From: Candidatus Gastranaerophilales bacterium
GTDB taxonomy: Bacteria > Cyanobacteriota > Vampirovibrionia > Gastranaerophilales > Gastranaerophilaceae
Reading direction: 5' to 3'
Assembly: GCA_944325005.1 (NCBI GenBank)
Contig: CALUYO010000004.1
Coordinates: 1-64,000 of the forward strand
DNA: 64,000 nt
In this document: positions 1 to 8,470 of the stretch, piece after piece
Layout: the number at the start of each line of letters is the position of its first letter
Position numbering within the stretch: the stretch's first letter is position 1
Made by a program: the position numbers and the translations under genes
The notes under the pieces: model-generated
The model's database searches: none
What the model saw: the letters and a program-made list of their open reading frames with translations, nothing else
Told to the model about the DNA's origin: nothing

Positions 1-312
1 CCATTCCATTATTCAATGGGATACAGACTACCTGATGCGAAAAGACCACTTGAAGATTCAACAAAAATATTACAAGAGTTTTCAAGTTTAAATCAAAAAT
101 CTCCACGAGAGAATTCAAAATACATCTTTCTCGAACGTGATAATGATAAAAAGGTCGTTATCAACTGGTCTGCGACATTAGAGCACTTTTTGAATGATTA
201 TTACAAAAATGGCGGAACTCCACTAGTGGATTTTTCTCCAAATATGTATTTGAACGAAGCTTCTCTTGAACAGTGGATTGAGATGATTAAAAAACAGCCA
301 ATATTGTATTAA
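1..312 (+). CDS. C-terminal part of an unrecognised protein, cut by the window edge
   Basis: The reading frame is open from base 1 through the stop at 310-312, so this is the 3' end of a gene that begins outside the window. The first Met is at base 16, but no ribosome binding site precedes it and it is probably internal. The visible part, about 100 residues, is soluble and mixed charge, with no membrane segment and no motif I recognise. It lies 31 bases upstream of another small protein on the same strand, so the two may be co-transcribed. No function can be assigned. Confidence 0.55.
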   Translation, partial: PFHYSMGYRLPDAKRPLEDSTKILQEFSSLNQKSPRENSKYIFLERDNDKKVVINWSATLEHFLNDYYKNGGTPLVDFSPNMYLNEASLEQWIEMIKKQPILY

Positions 313-343
313 AATAACAACATAATAAAGAAAGAGGTAATAA

Positions 344-835
344 ATGAATATTCAAAAAAATAACTACTATACTAGCTATAATACTAAATTCGGCGCAAGA
401 TTTCCAAAAGCAGATTTACAGAAAGTGATGTCAGAAATATCCGACATGCCTAAATTAGAAAGGAAAGAAAAACTTGCAAGGCTATATACAAGCTTAAAAT
501 ATATTGATTCAATTGCCCCAGATACAAAATTAAGATTTACAAATAATAATATAGGATATTATAATCCTTATGATCCAGATTTTTATAATTATATATTAAA
601 TGAAAAAGATGAAAAACTTGTAAGAACAACCTCTCCTTTAGTTAAATCTATAGAAGAATTATTTATGAAACCTAAATTTGAAGAAAACAAGTTGAAACCT
701 TATGGATTTCAAAGTAATGCACTTGGGGATATTTGTATGCCAGAATCTGTTTATCAAAATCAATGGTGGAAAAATATTAATCGTAACATAACTGTCGAAG
801 ATATTGAAAAATTTGCACTTGATGTAGAGGCTTAA
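344..835 (+). CDS. hypothetical protein with N-terminal M-x-I...F-G-A-R signature
   Basis: A 163-residue soluble protein of unknown function. The start is supported by an AAAGAGG ribosome binding site 8 bases upstream. The first 16 residues are rich in Asn and Tyr and end in FGAR (MNIQKN...NTKFGAR). A near copy of this opening is present on the protein at 3678-4169 and a looser version on three others in this window. The remainder is Lys/Glu/Asn rich with aromatic patches (YYNPYDPDFYNYI) and no recognised domain. No signal peptide or membrane segment is visible. The shared N-terminus might be a targeting or secretion signal; that is inference only. Confidence 0.7.
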   Translation: MNIQKNNYYTSYNTKFGARFPKADLQKVMSEISDMPKLERKEKLARLYTSLKYIDSIAPDTKLRFTNNNIGYYNPYDPDFYNYILNEKDEKLVRTTSPLVKSIEELFMKPKFEENKLKPYGFQSNALGDICMPESVYQNQWWKNINRNITVEDIEKFALDVEA

Positions 836-917
836 CCTGTATAGTTCTACAATAATATTTTTATGCTATGATACATACATTAAAAAGTAATATACCTGTA
901 AGTTGGAGTATATATTA

Positions 918-1340
918 ATGCAAATATCACCGATTAGTAATAATCAGAATACAAGTTTTAAAGCAAAACTGGAGGTTGTTGGCGGCACATTATTATCTAA
1001 AAAACCGCAGCAATTATTACCTAAAAATGCATTGCAGAGATTAGAGGCTAAGGCTAAAACAATTGGCACTGATAAGGATACTATATTTGTTGGGATTTGT
1101 AACAATGCTGTAGGCGAACCTTCTCCTAATTTGTTTTTAAATATGCTTGGTATTCCTACATATAGAATTAAGGAAATACGTACAAAAGTAACTCTATGTC
1201 ACAATTTTCCAAGTAAAAAAAGTATAGATATGCCAACAGAAAACTTTATAAGCGGAGATGCAAAAAAACAAAAACTATCCGCCTATAAGACTATCTGGAA
1301 ATATATGGATTCTTTAAAAGATAAATTAGCATCAAAATAG
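918..1340 (+). CDS. hypothetical protein with N-terminal M-x-I...F-K-A-K signature
   Basis: A 140-residue protein of unknown function. I chose the ATG at 918, preceded by TTGGAGTA, over an in-frame TTG at 903 that overlaps that site. The N-terminus (MQISPISNN...TSFKAK) has Ile at position 3 and Phe at position 14 followed by K-A-K, matching the signature seen on the 344, 3678, 38438 and 39011 genes. The body is basic and globular-looking, with no transmembrane segment. It converges on the membrane gene at 1342, with one base between the two stops and no obvious terminator. It may be a lineage-specific family. Confidence 0.65.
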   Translation: MQISPISNNQNTSFKAKLEVVGGTLLSKKPQQLLPKNALQRLEAKAKTIGTDKDTIFVGICNNAVGEPSPNLFLNMLGIPTYRIKEIRTKVTLCHNFPSKKSIDMPTENFISGDAKKQKLSAYKTIWKYMDSLKDKLASK

Positions 1341-1341
1341 A

Positions 1342-1701
1342 CTAAAGAATAAGTAGAATTATGCATATATAAATCGGGATTACAATTATCGGAAAGATTG
1401 TATATGAAAACTTTTGCAGTTTATTTAAAGGTCTTTGCCGAATTTTATTTATAGTTGCAATAGCTGAAGTTGGAGTTATTACGGCAGAGAATAATAAAAA
1501 TAACAACCCCGAAGTCATAATAAGAAAGATTATAACAGCTTTTCCGTTTAATGACGAAGTCTGAATATCTGCATACATCAGCATTAAAGTTATTACATAT
1601 ACAAAAATAGCGTAAAACAGTGCCAATATCGTTAATAACGCCGTTATGCACTGAAAACTAAAATATAAATTTAATAAAAAATTTTTTGTAGAATTTTTCA
1701 T
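1342..1701 (-). CDS. small multi-spanning membrane protein
   Basis: About 119 residues, nearly all hydrophobic, with an estimated three to four transmembrane helices: near residues 10-40 (one long or two short), 50-80, and 97-118. The C-terminus is an Ile/Leu-rich helix ending at the stop. Start taken at the ATG at 1701; an in-frame TTG lies two codons upstream and the ribosome binding site is weak. No family recognised. The gene abuts the convergent gene ending at 1340. Confidence 0.5.
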   Translation of the reverse strand: MKNSTKNFLLNLYFSFQCITALLTILALFYAIFVYVITLMLMYADIQTSSLNGKAVIIFLIMTSGLLFLLFSAVITPTSAIATINKIRQRPLNKLQKFSYTIFPIIVIPIYICIILLIL

Positions 1702-1860
1702 TTGCAAATAAATATCTCTATTTTTTTAGTAGTTTTATATATATACAAAAAACTACAAAAGAGTACATACCTAAGCCAGTAAGTCTTTCATTAGTAAGTG
1801 GCACTGGGCTTTTGAAAAAAAACACCAGTGTCAGTATTACTAATATAGTTGTACAAATTG

Positions 1861-2598
1861 TTAATGCAATGGATATTTTATCCATGGACTGTTCTCATCA
1901 TTTAATAAACCTTGTGCGATGCTGATAATTCCATACAAAGAACCATCATTACCATTCCACATAGCTCTGCCAACAATATATCCTTGAGCAAACTCTGTCC
2001 AATTATGATAAAGTTCTCTCGCACATTCATATGCAGACATTATGTATTGCCAAGCCTGTTCCTCAGTAATGTAGCCAACATCACAGCAACAACGAGTAAC
2101 TAAAACCAATCGACCTAAGTCCCAAGCTTTAACTGACATTGTTTTGAATTCGCTTGCTCCTTTTATGATATGTTCATCAACAAGAACTTCTAAAGATTCT
2201 TTTATATTCCCAACATAAGACATTAAAGAACGATCTTTTTCTTCTTCCAATAAAATATCTACATTAAATTCTTGAGCTGAATTTGCGATTACGGGTCTTA
2301 TTGCTTCAAAGTAAATATTATGTCCTCTATGCAATAACCATTCTAAAGTTTCTAGAGCTGATTCACTGTCATATATTCCATAATAGTCACTTAATCTACC
2401 TGCAACATCTTCTTTATCAGGTTCTGTTTCAATACAATTGCAATAATATCCATTTTGTTCTGAATTAATTGCACCGATATTTATTGCTGCGTATTGTTCT
2501 CTGCTTAATACAGGAGCACTTTCATTATAGACATATTTAATATCTTTAAAGCAGTTAATCATTCTTTTGATATTATTTCTAAATCTTACTAAGTCCAT
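1861..2598 (-). CDS. DUF1266 domain protein
   Basis: A 245-residue soluble protein. The middle and C-terminal parts carry the DUF1266 pattern: YYGIYDSESALETLEWLLHRGH near residue 75, AWDLGRL near residue 160, and a closing SAYECARELYHNWTEF...GRAMW stretch. DUF1266 proteins are widespread in bacteria with no established biochemical role. The ATG overlaps the stop of the preceding gene (TAATG), with AAAGGAA just upstream, so translation is probably coupled. It is the last gene of a three-gene minus-strand operon (3520 to 1861) with two membrane-anchored proteins. Confidence 0.8.
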   Translation of the reverse strand: MDLVRFRNNIKRMINCFKDIKYVYNESAPVLSREQYAAINIGAINSEQNGYYCNCIETEPDKEDVAGRLSDYYGIYDSESALETLEWLLHRGHNIYFEAIRPVIANSAQEFNVDILLEEEKDRSLMSYVGNIKESLEVLVDEHIIKGASEFKTMSVKAWDLGRLVLVTRCCCDVGYITEEQAWQYIMSAYECARELYHNWTEFAQGYIVGRAMWNGNDGSLYGIISIAQGLLNDENSPWIKYPLH

Positions 2599-3047
2599 TA
2601 TTTATTTCCTTTATCAGCTAATTCAGTAAATACAAAAGACTCTTGTTTCTTATCATAAGAAATAGAATATTGTTTCTTTGGTTCAACATTTACTTCAATT
2701 TTTTGTGGGTCATATGTTGTTCTTACCCATTTATGCAAAATGCCAGGTCTTTGAGTTTCGTACTGCAATTCTAAAACATTTGCACCAGGTTTTAGATAAA
2801 AACCTCTTTGACCATACCCTACAGAAATTTGCATTTGTGGTTCACCATTGATTGTTAAACAATTAACAGTATTAGTGAATCCTAGCGGATGCCACTGACA
2901 ATCTTTAATTACCATAATTGAGGCATCAGGATTCTCACTTTCAAATTTCTTTTTTGACATTGAGTGCATATACATTGCAACTCCTTGATAAACAAAACTT
3001 AAAAGAATCAGTCCGCCTACTAATAAAATATACTGTGTCATTCCCAT
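2598..3047 (-). CDS. membrane-anchored hypothetical protein
   Basis: A 149-residue protein with one N-terminal transmembrane helix (about residues 5-25) followed by a basic linker (SMSKKKF) and a soluble domain predicted to be mostly beta strand (residues 40-145). The start has an AGGAGGT-type ribosome binding site just upstream (complement of acctcctt near 3055). The stop overlaps the start of the DUF1266 gene. I do not recognise the soluble domain. With the 3059 gene it may form a small membrane-associated complex with the DUF1266 protein; this rests on operon structure only. Confidence 0.65.
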   Translation of the reverse strand: MGMTQYILLVGGLILLSFVYQGVAMYMHSMSKKKFESENPDASIMVIKDCQWHPLGFTNTVNCLTINGEPQMQISVGYGQRGFYLKPGANVLELQYETQRPGILHKWVRTTYDPQKIEVNVEPKKQYSISYDKKQESFVFTELADKGNK

Positions 3048-3058
3048 TTTATACCTCC

Positions 3059-3520
3059 TTACTTTTTAATGGTTGCAACTTTTATTGGTGGTTCATTTTG
3101 GATTTTTGCACCTAACTTTGAAAGCATTTCTTCGTAATCTTCTCCACTAAAGTTAGTTGCATCAATATAATCTTCTTTTCCTGTTTCTTTGCTTACATAA
3201 TAAATATCTTGGTCATCTTCACTTTTTGTGTTTGAATCTTTTGAATATTCAGACCAATAATATTGATCGATAGCAAACCCTTTTATTATTTTCCCGAATC
3301 TTTTAATAAGAAGTTGGTTATCTTCAGTAAAAACAATGGAAATATTATCTAAGTAATATACTTTATAAAGCATCCAAGCAATAATAATTAAACCAACAAT
3401 TGCTGAAATTAAAAAGCTATGAGTGAACCGTCCTACAAGATTGTAAACAAACCAACCGGCACAAAAACCGCAAGCTGTCCAAAATAGCTTTGTAGTAATT
3501 TTACCCTTATACTCTTTCAT
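3059..3520 (-). CDS. membrane protein with two N-terminal helices, PH-like hypothetical
   Basis: A 153-residue protein: a short basic N-terminus, two transmembrane helices (about residues 11-30 and 35-53), then a cytosolic-looking domain starting with a hydrophobic strand (SIVFTEDNQLLIKRFGKII). The two-helix plus beta-domain layout resembles bacterial PH-like (bPH) membrane proteins, but the match is only topological. The C-terminal half is acidic (SEDDQDIYYV). An AGGTTTTT-type site precedes the ATG. It is the first gene of the operon that ends with DUF1266. Confidence 0.6.
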   Translation of the reverse strand: MKEYKGKITTKLFWTACGFCAGWFVYNLVGRFTHSFLISAIVGLIIIAWMLYKVYYLDNISIVFTEDNQLLIKRFGKIIKGFAIDQYYWSEYSKDSNTKSEDDQDIYYVSKETGKEDYIDATNFSGEDYEEMLSKLGAKIQNEPPIKVATIKK

Positions 3521-3677
3521 AAAAACCTCCAGATATAATAAAACTACACGTCTAATTCCAAAATAAATTATATTTAAGGTTTTTTAACTCTATCATTAAT
3601 CACCCCAAATTAACATCAAAAAACACCATCGTCATGATGTTAAGGATACAATAAAAAAAAATTAAAGTAAATATTAA

Positions 3678-4169
3678 CTATACAAATCTTTGAAAATATG
3701 TTTTTTCAGTATTTGCAGTTAAAACTTTACCCTCTTCTTTAGATTTATTAATTATTGTTTTTAAATAGTTAATCAAAGGTGATGAAGTAGAATGCTCACT
3801 ACTAATTTTATTAAAAATTACATTTTGTTTTTGCTCTACAGTTTGTTTAGTTAAATTTTCTATTGCAGTTAAAAAATCCTTTGCTGAGGCAGATATAATA
3901 TCTTGATTATGATTATCTTTCAAAATAGAAACGTTGTATTTATCTCCAAAAATTTCATTAAATAATCTCAAAGAGTACATTCTACCCTTTTTAGTATCTT
4001 GAGACATAATATCAACAACAGTAGTTGGCTCACCCATATTTTTTAGTTTTGAATTGATTTCTGCTAATTTCTCAGGTGTCTTTTTTAACTCGTAAGTTGC
4101 ACGCCATCCGAGTCTTGCTCCAAATGGCGGATTATAATTATTATAACTTTGATTATTTGTTATATTCAT
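3678..4169 (-). CDS. hypothetical protein with N-terminal M-x-I...F-G-A-R signature
   Basis: A 163-residue protein, the same length as the one at 344-835 and with a near-identical opening: an Asn/Tyr-rich stretch beginning MNITNNQSYNN and Phe at position 16 followed by G-A-R. After the signature the two sequences do not obviously align. The rest is Lys/Asn rich and predicted helical, with no membrane segment or known motif. A long AT-rich inverted repeat (4179-4236) lies directly upstream and may separate it from the HTH genes. No clear Shine-Dalgarno is visible. Confidence 0.65.
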   Translation of the reverse strand: MNITNNQSYNNYNPPFGARLGWRATYELKKTPEKLAEINSKLKNMGEPTTVVDIMSQDTKKGRMYSLRLFNEIFGDKYNVSILKDNHNQDIISASAKDFLTAIENLTKQTVEQKQNVIFNKISSEHSTSSPLINYLKTIINKSKEEGKVLTANTEKTYFQRFV

Positions 4170-4178
4170 ACGTTTGGA

Positions 4179-4236
4179 TTAAAACATGTAAAAAAATATA
4201 ATTGCGTAATTCTTTATATTTCTTTACATGTTTTAA
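4179..4236. promoter_or_regulatory. long AT-rich inverted repeat
   Basis: The arms TTAAAACATGTAAA (4179-4192) and TTTACATGTTTTAA (4223-4236) are perfect 14-bp complements. An inner pair, AATATAA/TTATATT, extends the stem toward a loop of about 12 bases. It sits between two same-strand units, the LuxR-type genes upstream and the 3678 gene downstream. No run of T follows on the minus strand, so it is not a classical terminator. It could be an operator, a Rho-type boundary or a processing hairpin. Confidence 0.55.
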
Positions 4237-4252
4237 GGAATCGACATTGCAT

Positions 4253-4459
4253 TTATATGTAATCTGCTAATCCATTTTGCAGGAGTATTGGTAAAATCTG
4301 AATAATTTTTGTTATATGTAATTTTTTAAAAATTGATTTTTTTATTTTAATATAAACCAGGTAATCAATTCCAAGAAAAGCTGATACACCTTGAAAGTTA
4401 TGCCCCTGAATTAACAGGAGCATAACATCTTTTTCTTCTTCTGTCAGTTTATCAATCAT
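4253..4459 (-). CDS. tiny LuxR-type helix-turn-helix protein
   Basis: Sixty-eight residues forming little more than one LuxR/GerE-type DNA-binding domain. LTEEEKDVMLLLIQGHNFQGVSAFLGI matches the usual 'LTxREKEVLxLxAxGxSNKEIAxxLxI' start of that fold, and the following helix ends in KKLHITK. There is no receiver or ligand-binding domain. The gene overlaps the previous HTH gene by 8 bases, so the two are translationally coupled and may act as a heterodimer. Being the second of two stand-alone HTH proteins is unusual; the target is unknown. Confidence 0.6.
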   Translation of the reverse strand: MIDKLTEEEKDVMLLLIQGHNFQGVSAFLGIDYLVYIKIKKSIFKKLHITKIIQILPILLQNGLADYI

Positions 4460-4706
4460 TTATATATTCCTCTAGCTTTTGTGTATTTATAAGGTGATTT
4501 TTTACCGCAAAATAGGCAAGATGTCTGCGATTTGTAAGGTCAAATTCTTTATATAATTGCCTTACTCTATAAATAACTTTATAGATTTGATAATGATAAT
4601 ACTTCATAGCAATTTCACGATACGTTAATCCTGCAACAACATAATAAACGATTCTTATATCGGGGATTTTTTCCATAATCATTTCAGCATTTTTGTCATA
4701 AAACAT
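4452..4706 (-). CDS. small LuxR-type helix-turn-helix protein
   Basis: Eighty-four residues with a LuxR-like HTH: VVAGLTYREIAMKYYHYQ (near residue 25) as the first helices, then a basic helix IYKVIYRVRQLYKEFDL and a closing NRRHLAYFAVKNHLI that matches the 'NRxxLxxxAxxxGLI' end of this fold. There is no sensor domain. It is the first gene of an overlapping two-gene unit with the 4253 gene. An AAAGGAATG-type site is close to the ATG. It is likely a DNA-binding regulator, but neither signal nor target can be seen. Confidence 0.6.
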   Translation of the reverse strand: MFYDKNAEMIMEKIPDIRIVYYVVAGLTYREIAMKYYHYQIYKVIYRVRQLYKEFDLTNRRHLAYFAVKNHLINTQKLEEYIND

Positions 4707-4737
4707 ACACCATTCCTTTATTTTTTATATCACCAAA

Positions 4738-4776
4738 CCAAGAAACCTCCAGTGATATCCGCATGCGGTTTCTTTT
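4738..4776 (+). terminator. terminator-like hairpin on the plus strand with no gene in front of it
   Basis: AAGAAACC (about 4740) pairs with GGTTTCTT (about 4767) and is followed by TTTTTTCCC on the plus strand. The loop also contains CCGCATGCGG, a small palindrome. The T-run orientation fits transcription on the plus strand, yet no plus-strand gene lies upstream; only the antisense of the HTH genes does. Confidence 0.45.
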
Positions 4777-5507
4777 TTCCCTTTACAAACTTCTTTTATG
4801 GCTGTCGACTCTCATAAGTTTTGAGAAAAATTATCAATAGTTTAACAATAAAAAAAGTATAAGAAATATAAATATTATTGTGTTTTGATTTTAGTTTCAG
4901 TTCCGCAAGTTCCGATAAATTGGTTTCGCAGATTTAAAAAATTAATATTTTTTATGATAAATTCTCAAATTTGATGTTATTTTTGAAATTTGCGATGTAA
5001 TTGTTGTCAGTATTAGATTTTGTCAATTTTTATACTTGACGATTTTATTGAATTTGAGACGTAAAAGTTCCGCATCTTCAAGTTCAAAAAAAAATCAAAC
5101 ATATATAATCTCTGCTTCCGGCTTATCCTGTCTAAAATTCCGACCTGTCTGTTTGTATTCATTTTATATGTTATTTTACACCGACCTTGTCCCGAATTTT
5201 TACAAAAAAAATTTGCCTTTTGTAAAATTTTGCGGAACTGGACTATTCCGAAATAATCAAATTATCCGTACAGTTCAAATTTGGTGCGTATCTCACTGAT
5301 AATATACAAATCTCAATCTATCCGTACAGTCCAGAAAAAGTCCAGTTTTCCAGTTTGATTTTTTTTGAACACTTAATTTTTCCGACCCGAAAACGCCCAC
5401 ACAAAGCCTACTTTACCAAAATAATCTATCTAACCGTACAAATCAACCTGGACAAAAAACTACACACCCAAAAGGCACCCAAAATAATAAAAAATTTAAA
5501 AAATTAA
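4777..5507. other. gene-free AT-rich stretch with repeated TCCG motifs
   Basis: About 730 bases with no credible gene. The longest frame (5036-5299, plus) lacks a ribosome binding site and has atypical composition. On close reading there are recurring short words: ATCCGTACAGT at 5264 and 5320 and a variant AACCGTACA at 5432. The starts are 56 and 112 bases apart. Looser TTCCG words occur at about 4901, 5067, 5138 and 5246. I see no tRNA, riboswitch or transposase remnant. It may be a decayed element or an untranslated RNA. Confidence 0.4.
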
Positions 5508-5510
5508 AAA

Positions 5511-5541
5511 ATAGAGATAAGGTTTTAAACCTTATCTCTAT
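5511..5541 (-). terminator. terminator of tRNA-fMet
   Basis: A near-perfect inverted repeat, ATAGAGATAAGGTTT paired with AAACCTTATCTCTAT. On the minus strand it is followed by several T-rich runs (5490-5510), as expected for intrinsic termination 10-40 bases after the tRNA. Confidence 0.8.
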
Positions 5542-5552
5542 TGCTTTTTACA

Positions 5553-5629
<77 letters not shown>

Positions 5630-5714
5630 ATAAATTCTCTTACACACCATTATTAAACGCTAAAAAACAAAAATCAAGCCCCATGATTGTATTATTTAAA
5701 ATTTTTATAAAAAA

Positions 5715-5738
5715 ACAGAGTACATTTATGTACTCTGT
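5715..5738 (-). terminator. terminator after the adhesin gene
   Basis: ACAGAGTACAT pairs with ATGTACTCTGT around a two-base loop, and the minus strand continues with a run of eight T. It lies 25 bases past the adhesin stop codon. T-rich sequence on both sides would allow it to work in either direction. Confidence 0.85.
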
Positions 5739-5762
5739 TTTTTATTTTTTTAATTTAGTTGT

Positions 5763-8345
5763 TTACAGCCAGCTACCGACTTTTTCAAAGAACCATCTAA
5801 TTCCTGAAGGTGCATTTACGGTTCCATTTAAGTTTGCTGCCTGTGAACCGGTATTAACAACTTTAACTTGGGTGTCACTTTCGATAGTACTTGACGAACC
5901 TGTTGTCAAACCGCCACCAAAGTTAGAAATAATTACAGGAGCGCCTGTTCCATTTACGTTGCCGTTAATGTTCATATTTCCGTCTTTGTTAACAATTGCA
6001 GATTGTCCTCCATTGTTAGTGATATTTCCATTATAGTTAATACCATTTGATCCGCTAATATTTTTAATTAAAACGGTTCCTGTTGAATTAACTTTAAAAC
6101 CGCTTGTTGCATTAATACCGGTTCCGTTTTCTCTTGAGGCAGCATAAGTATAACCGCCGTTGTTGTTAATTGTTCCACCTAATGTTAAATAACCTGAGTT
6201 ACCAAGAATATTTAATCTGCCATTATGTGTAATTTCACTATTAACAGTCATATCACCGGTACCGTAGTTTTTAATATTAATTTGACCATTTGTATTGGTA
6301 ATCTTACCTGCGCTTGCGAAATCAGCTTTTCCGGCGCCTTCTCTGTTGATTATACCAATATTTCCATCTTCAGATGTAATTTTACCGGATATGTACATAT
6401 CATTTTTATCATTATTGATAGCAATATCACCGACATCATTTGTTATTGTTCCTTGCAGATCAAGCCCGCGGCCTGTTGTTTCATCTCTGTTTTCGCCTTT
6501 ATTTCTTATTACAATATCTCCATTTTCATTTGTAATACTGCTTAAGGAATTAGCTGTAATACCAGTAGCATCTTTTCTTGCTGCAATATATAAATTGCCG
6601 TCGTGGTTAGATATTTTTGCGGCAGTTATATTGTCTGAATCACTTGTAAATGTCAGTCTGCCATTGTCATTGTAGAAGTATAAATCTCCTGTATTATCAA
6701 CGGCACCTACAACAGTCATACCGTTAGCCCCGGTATTTACAATTTTCATTGTTCCCTCATTGCTGATATTGGCATTTTTACTGATGGTCATTCCTGATCC
6801 CTGATTTATAATACCGATATTACCTTCGTTTGTTATGCTTCCGTTAACAAGCATAGCACCACTATTATTATTAATTGCAGTTTCAGCATCAATACCGCTG
6901 TTTGTAATTGTTCCATCAAGCGTCATGCCGCCGGCCCCGGTATTTTTAAGAGAAACTTTTCCATTACCGGTAATAGTACTGCCGGATGCAAGGGCTAATT
7001 TGTTACCGCTGTTTGATATGTGGATATCGCCTTCTGTAACGGATAAGGCACCATTAAGAGTTAAATCGCCTTTTTTATTTTCAATAGAGACGTTTTGCCC
7101 TGCTTTTAAAGTTCCGTTTGTAGACATTCCTGTTCCACTGTTTTCAATTCTTAATGTATCAGCCGCAGATGCGTTTGCAGAAGATGCAAATGCTAATTGT
7201 CCATTACGGTTAACGATTCTTACCGAAGGTGTTGAAGTTCCGCCAACAGCTCCGGATATAGTCATACCGCCCGCACCTTCATTAACGATGTCAGTTTTAC
7301 CTGTAGATACTGCTTTTCCGGCAAGTGCAAGATGACCCGTTCCTTTATTTACAATTTCAAGAGCGTTATTTGTAGAAATATTTGCATTATTTCCTATATC
7401 AAGGTCTGTACCCTGATTTGAGATAGATAAAGCTGCATTGCTGTTTTCAAGTTTTCCTGCAACGCTTAGTTTTCCGTTAGTGTTATATAAGTTTAATTTA
7501 TTGTTAGCTTGAACACTGCCCGTAACAGTTAATCCGTTGTCTCCTTTGTTTGTTAATGCAGTTTCTCCGCCTGCGTAGTTGATAATTTTACCGCTTACAT
7601 TAATCCCCGCATTGGCAACTGTTGAACCATCCGTTTTGGCTCCTGATTTTAAAATAATGTTTGTTCCGTTTGTAGTAAATCCGCTTGCTTGAACAATGCC
7701 ATCAGTATTTACAAGAGAATTAAACAAATTATTAGCTTGAGCAGTACTTGTTAATGCATCGGTTGCTTTAACTCCGTTTAAAATACTTCCAGCTACGTCA
7801 ATGTTAGCGCCCCTAAGGTCAACTCCGTTTCTGGCAAAAATTTTGCCATCTACGGTAATATCAGCATTACTGTCTTGTTTTAATTTTGAAACCTGACTTA
7901 AGTTTGAATAATCTCCTGCGCTATATTCACCCTTCAATGAAGTATATTTTTCATCGGTAGGGGTTACAACCGATAAAGAGCCAACATTTAAGACACCGCT
8001 GCCACCTACGACCATACCGTTAGGTGAAATAAATATTGCGTGTCCGTTATAGAAATTACCGTCACGCATTGTGTTTAAAATACCATCAATCTTAACTTGT
8101 CCATCTACAAGGTTAATGAATGATTCAAGGTTTCTTGTACCATATTTGAAGATTAAATTTGCAATGTCATTTTGAGACAATTCAAATTTATCATACTGTC
8201 TAAACCCCGTGGTGCCGTTTACATGCTCAGGGTTAATGTCGAACACATTGCCAACGCCTGTAACACCGGAAATTTCAGTAGCATTCACTGATGTTACTGA
8301 TAAAACTGCCGCTACGGCCGCAATAAATAATTGCTTTTTGTTCAT
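5763..8345 (-). CDS. filamentous-haemagglutinin-type (leukotoxin LktA-like) secreted adhesin
   Basis: An 860-residue exoprotein. Residues 1-22 are a Sec signal peptide (MNKKQLFIAAVAAVLS...NA). The next 150 or so match the two-partner-secretion haemagglutinin domain: GVTGVGNVFDINPEHVNG, then GHAIFISPNGMVVGGSGVLN, whose SPNGMVVG is the family hallmark. The rest is a long run of degenerate 20-30 residue repeats of the type 'xxITNxGxGxMTxxGxI', expected to fold as a beta-helix. The C-terminus is short (GIRWFFEKVGSWL), with no autotransporter barrel. The family is usually exported through a TpsB/FhaC-like outer-membrane protein; none is in this window. A good AAAAAGGAG precedes the ATG. It is shorter than many family members, and the many near-repeats make it prone to recombination. 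Confidence 0.85.
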   Translation of the reverse strand: MNKKQLFIAAVAAVLSVTSVNATEISGVTGVGNVFDINPEHVNGTTGFRQYDKFELSQNDIANLIFKYGTRNLESFINLVDGQVKIDGILNTMRDGNFYNGHAIFISPNGMVVGGSGVLNVGSLSVVTPTDEKYTSLKGEYSAGDYSNLSQVSKLKQDSNADITVDGKIFARNGVDLRGANIDVAGSILNGVKATDALTSTAQANNLFNSLVNTDGIVQASGFTTNGTNIILKSGAKTDGSTVANAGINVSGKIINYAGGETALTNKGDNGLTVTGSVQANNKLNLYNTNGKLSVAGKLENSNAALSISNQGTDLDIGNNANISTNNALEIVNKGTGHLALAGKAVSTGKTDIVNEGAGGMTISGAVGGTSTPSVRIVNRNGQLAFASSANASAADTLRIENSGTGMSTNGTLKAGQNVSIENKKGDLTLNGALSVTEGDIHISNSGNKLALASGSTITGNGKVSLKNTGAGGMTLDGTITNSGIDAETAINNNSGAMLVNGSITNEGNIGIINQGSGMTISKNANISNEGTMKIVNTGANGMTVVGAVDNTGDLYFYNDNGRLTFTSDSDNITAAKISNHDGNLYIAARKDATGITANSLSSITNENGDIVIRNKGENRDETTGRGLDLQGTITNDVGDIAINNDKNDMYISGKITSEDGNIGIINREGAGKADFASAGKITNTNGQINIKNYGTGDMTVNSEITHNGRLNILGNSGYLTLGGTINNNGGYTYAASRENGTGINATSGFKVNSTGTVLIKNISGSNGINYNGNITNNGGQSAIVNKDGNMNINGNVNGTGAPVIISNFGGGLTTGSSSTIESDTQVKVVNTGSQAANLNGTVNAPSGIRWFFEKVGSWL

Positions 8346-8470
8346 AAATTATACTCCTTTTTGGTTGAAAAATTTTTCAATTTACATATTTTTTATTGCA
8401 CATATTATTATAAAGTAAAATAAACTTTTTTTTTTGCTATTTTATGAAATATTGTTAATATAACTTAATA

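Noticed and set aside
1802..1830. CACTGG...CCAGTG inverted repeat with A-run in the loop
   Set aside because: Only six pairs with a 17-base loop and no T-run after it; not convincing as a terminator.
5036..5299. 87-codon plus-strand frame in the gene-free stretch
   Set aside because: No ribosome binding site, composition unlike the neighbours, and it ends in noncoding repeats; treated as chance.
4777..5507. Possible CRISPR array from the repeated CCGTACA words
   Set aside because: Units are too short and too variable, spacing is irregular apart from three copies, and no cas gene is present.
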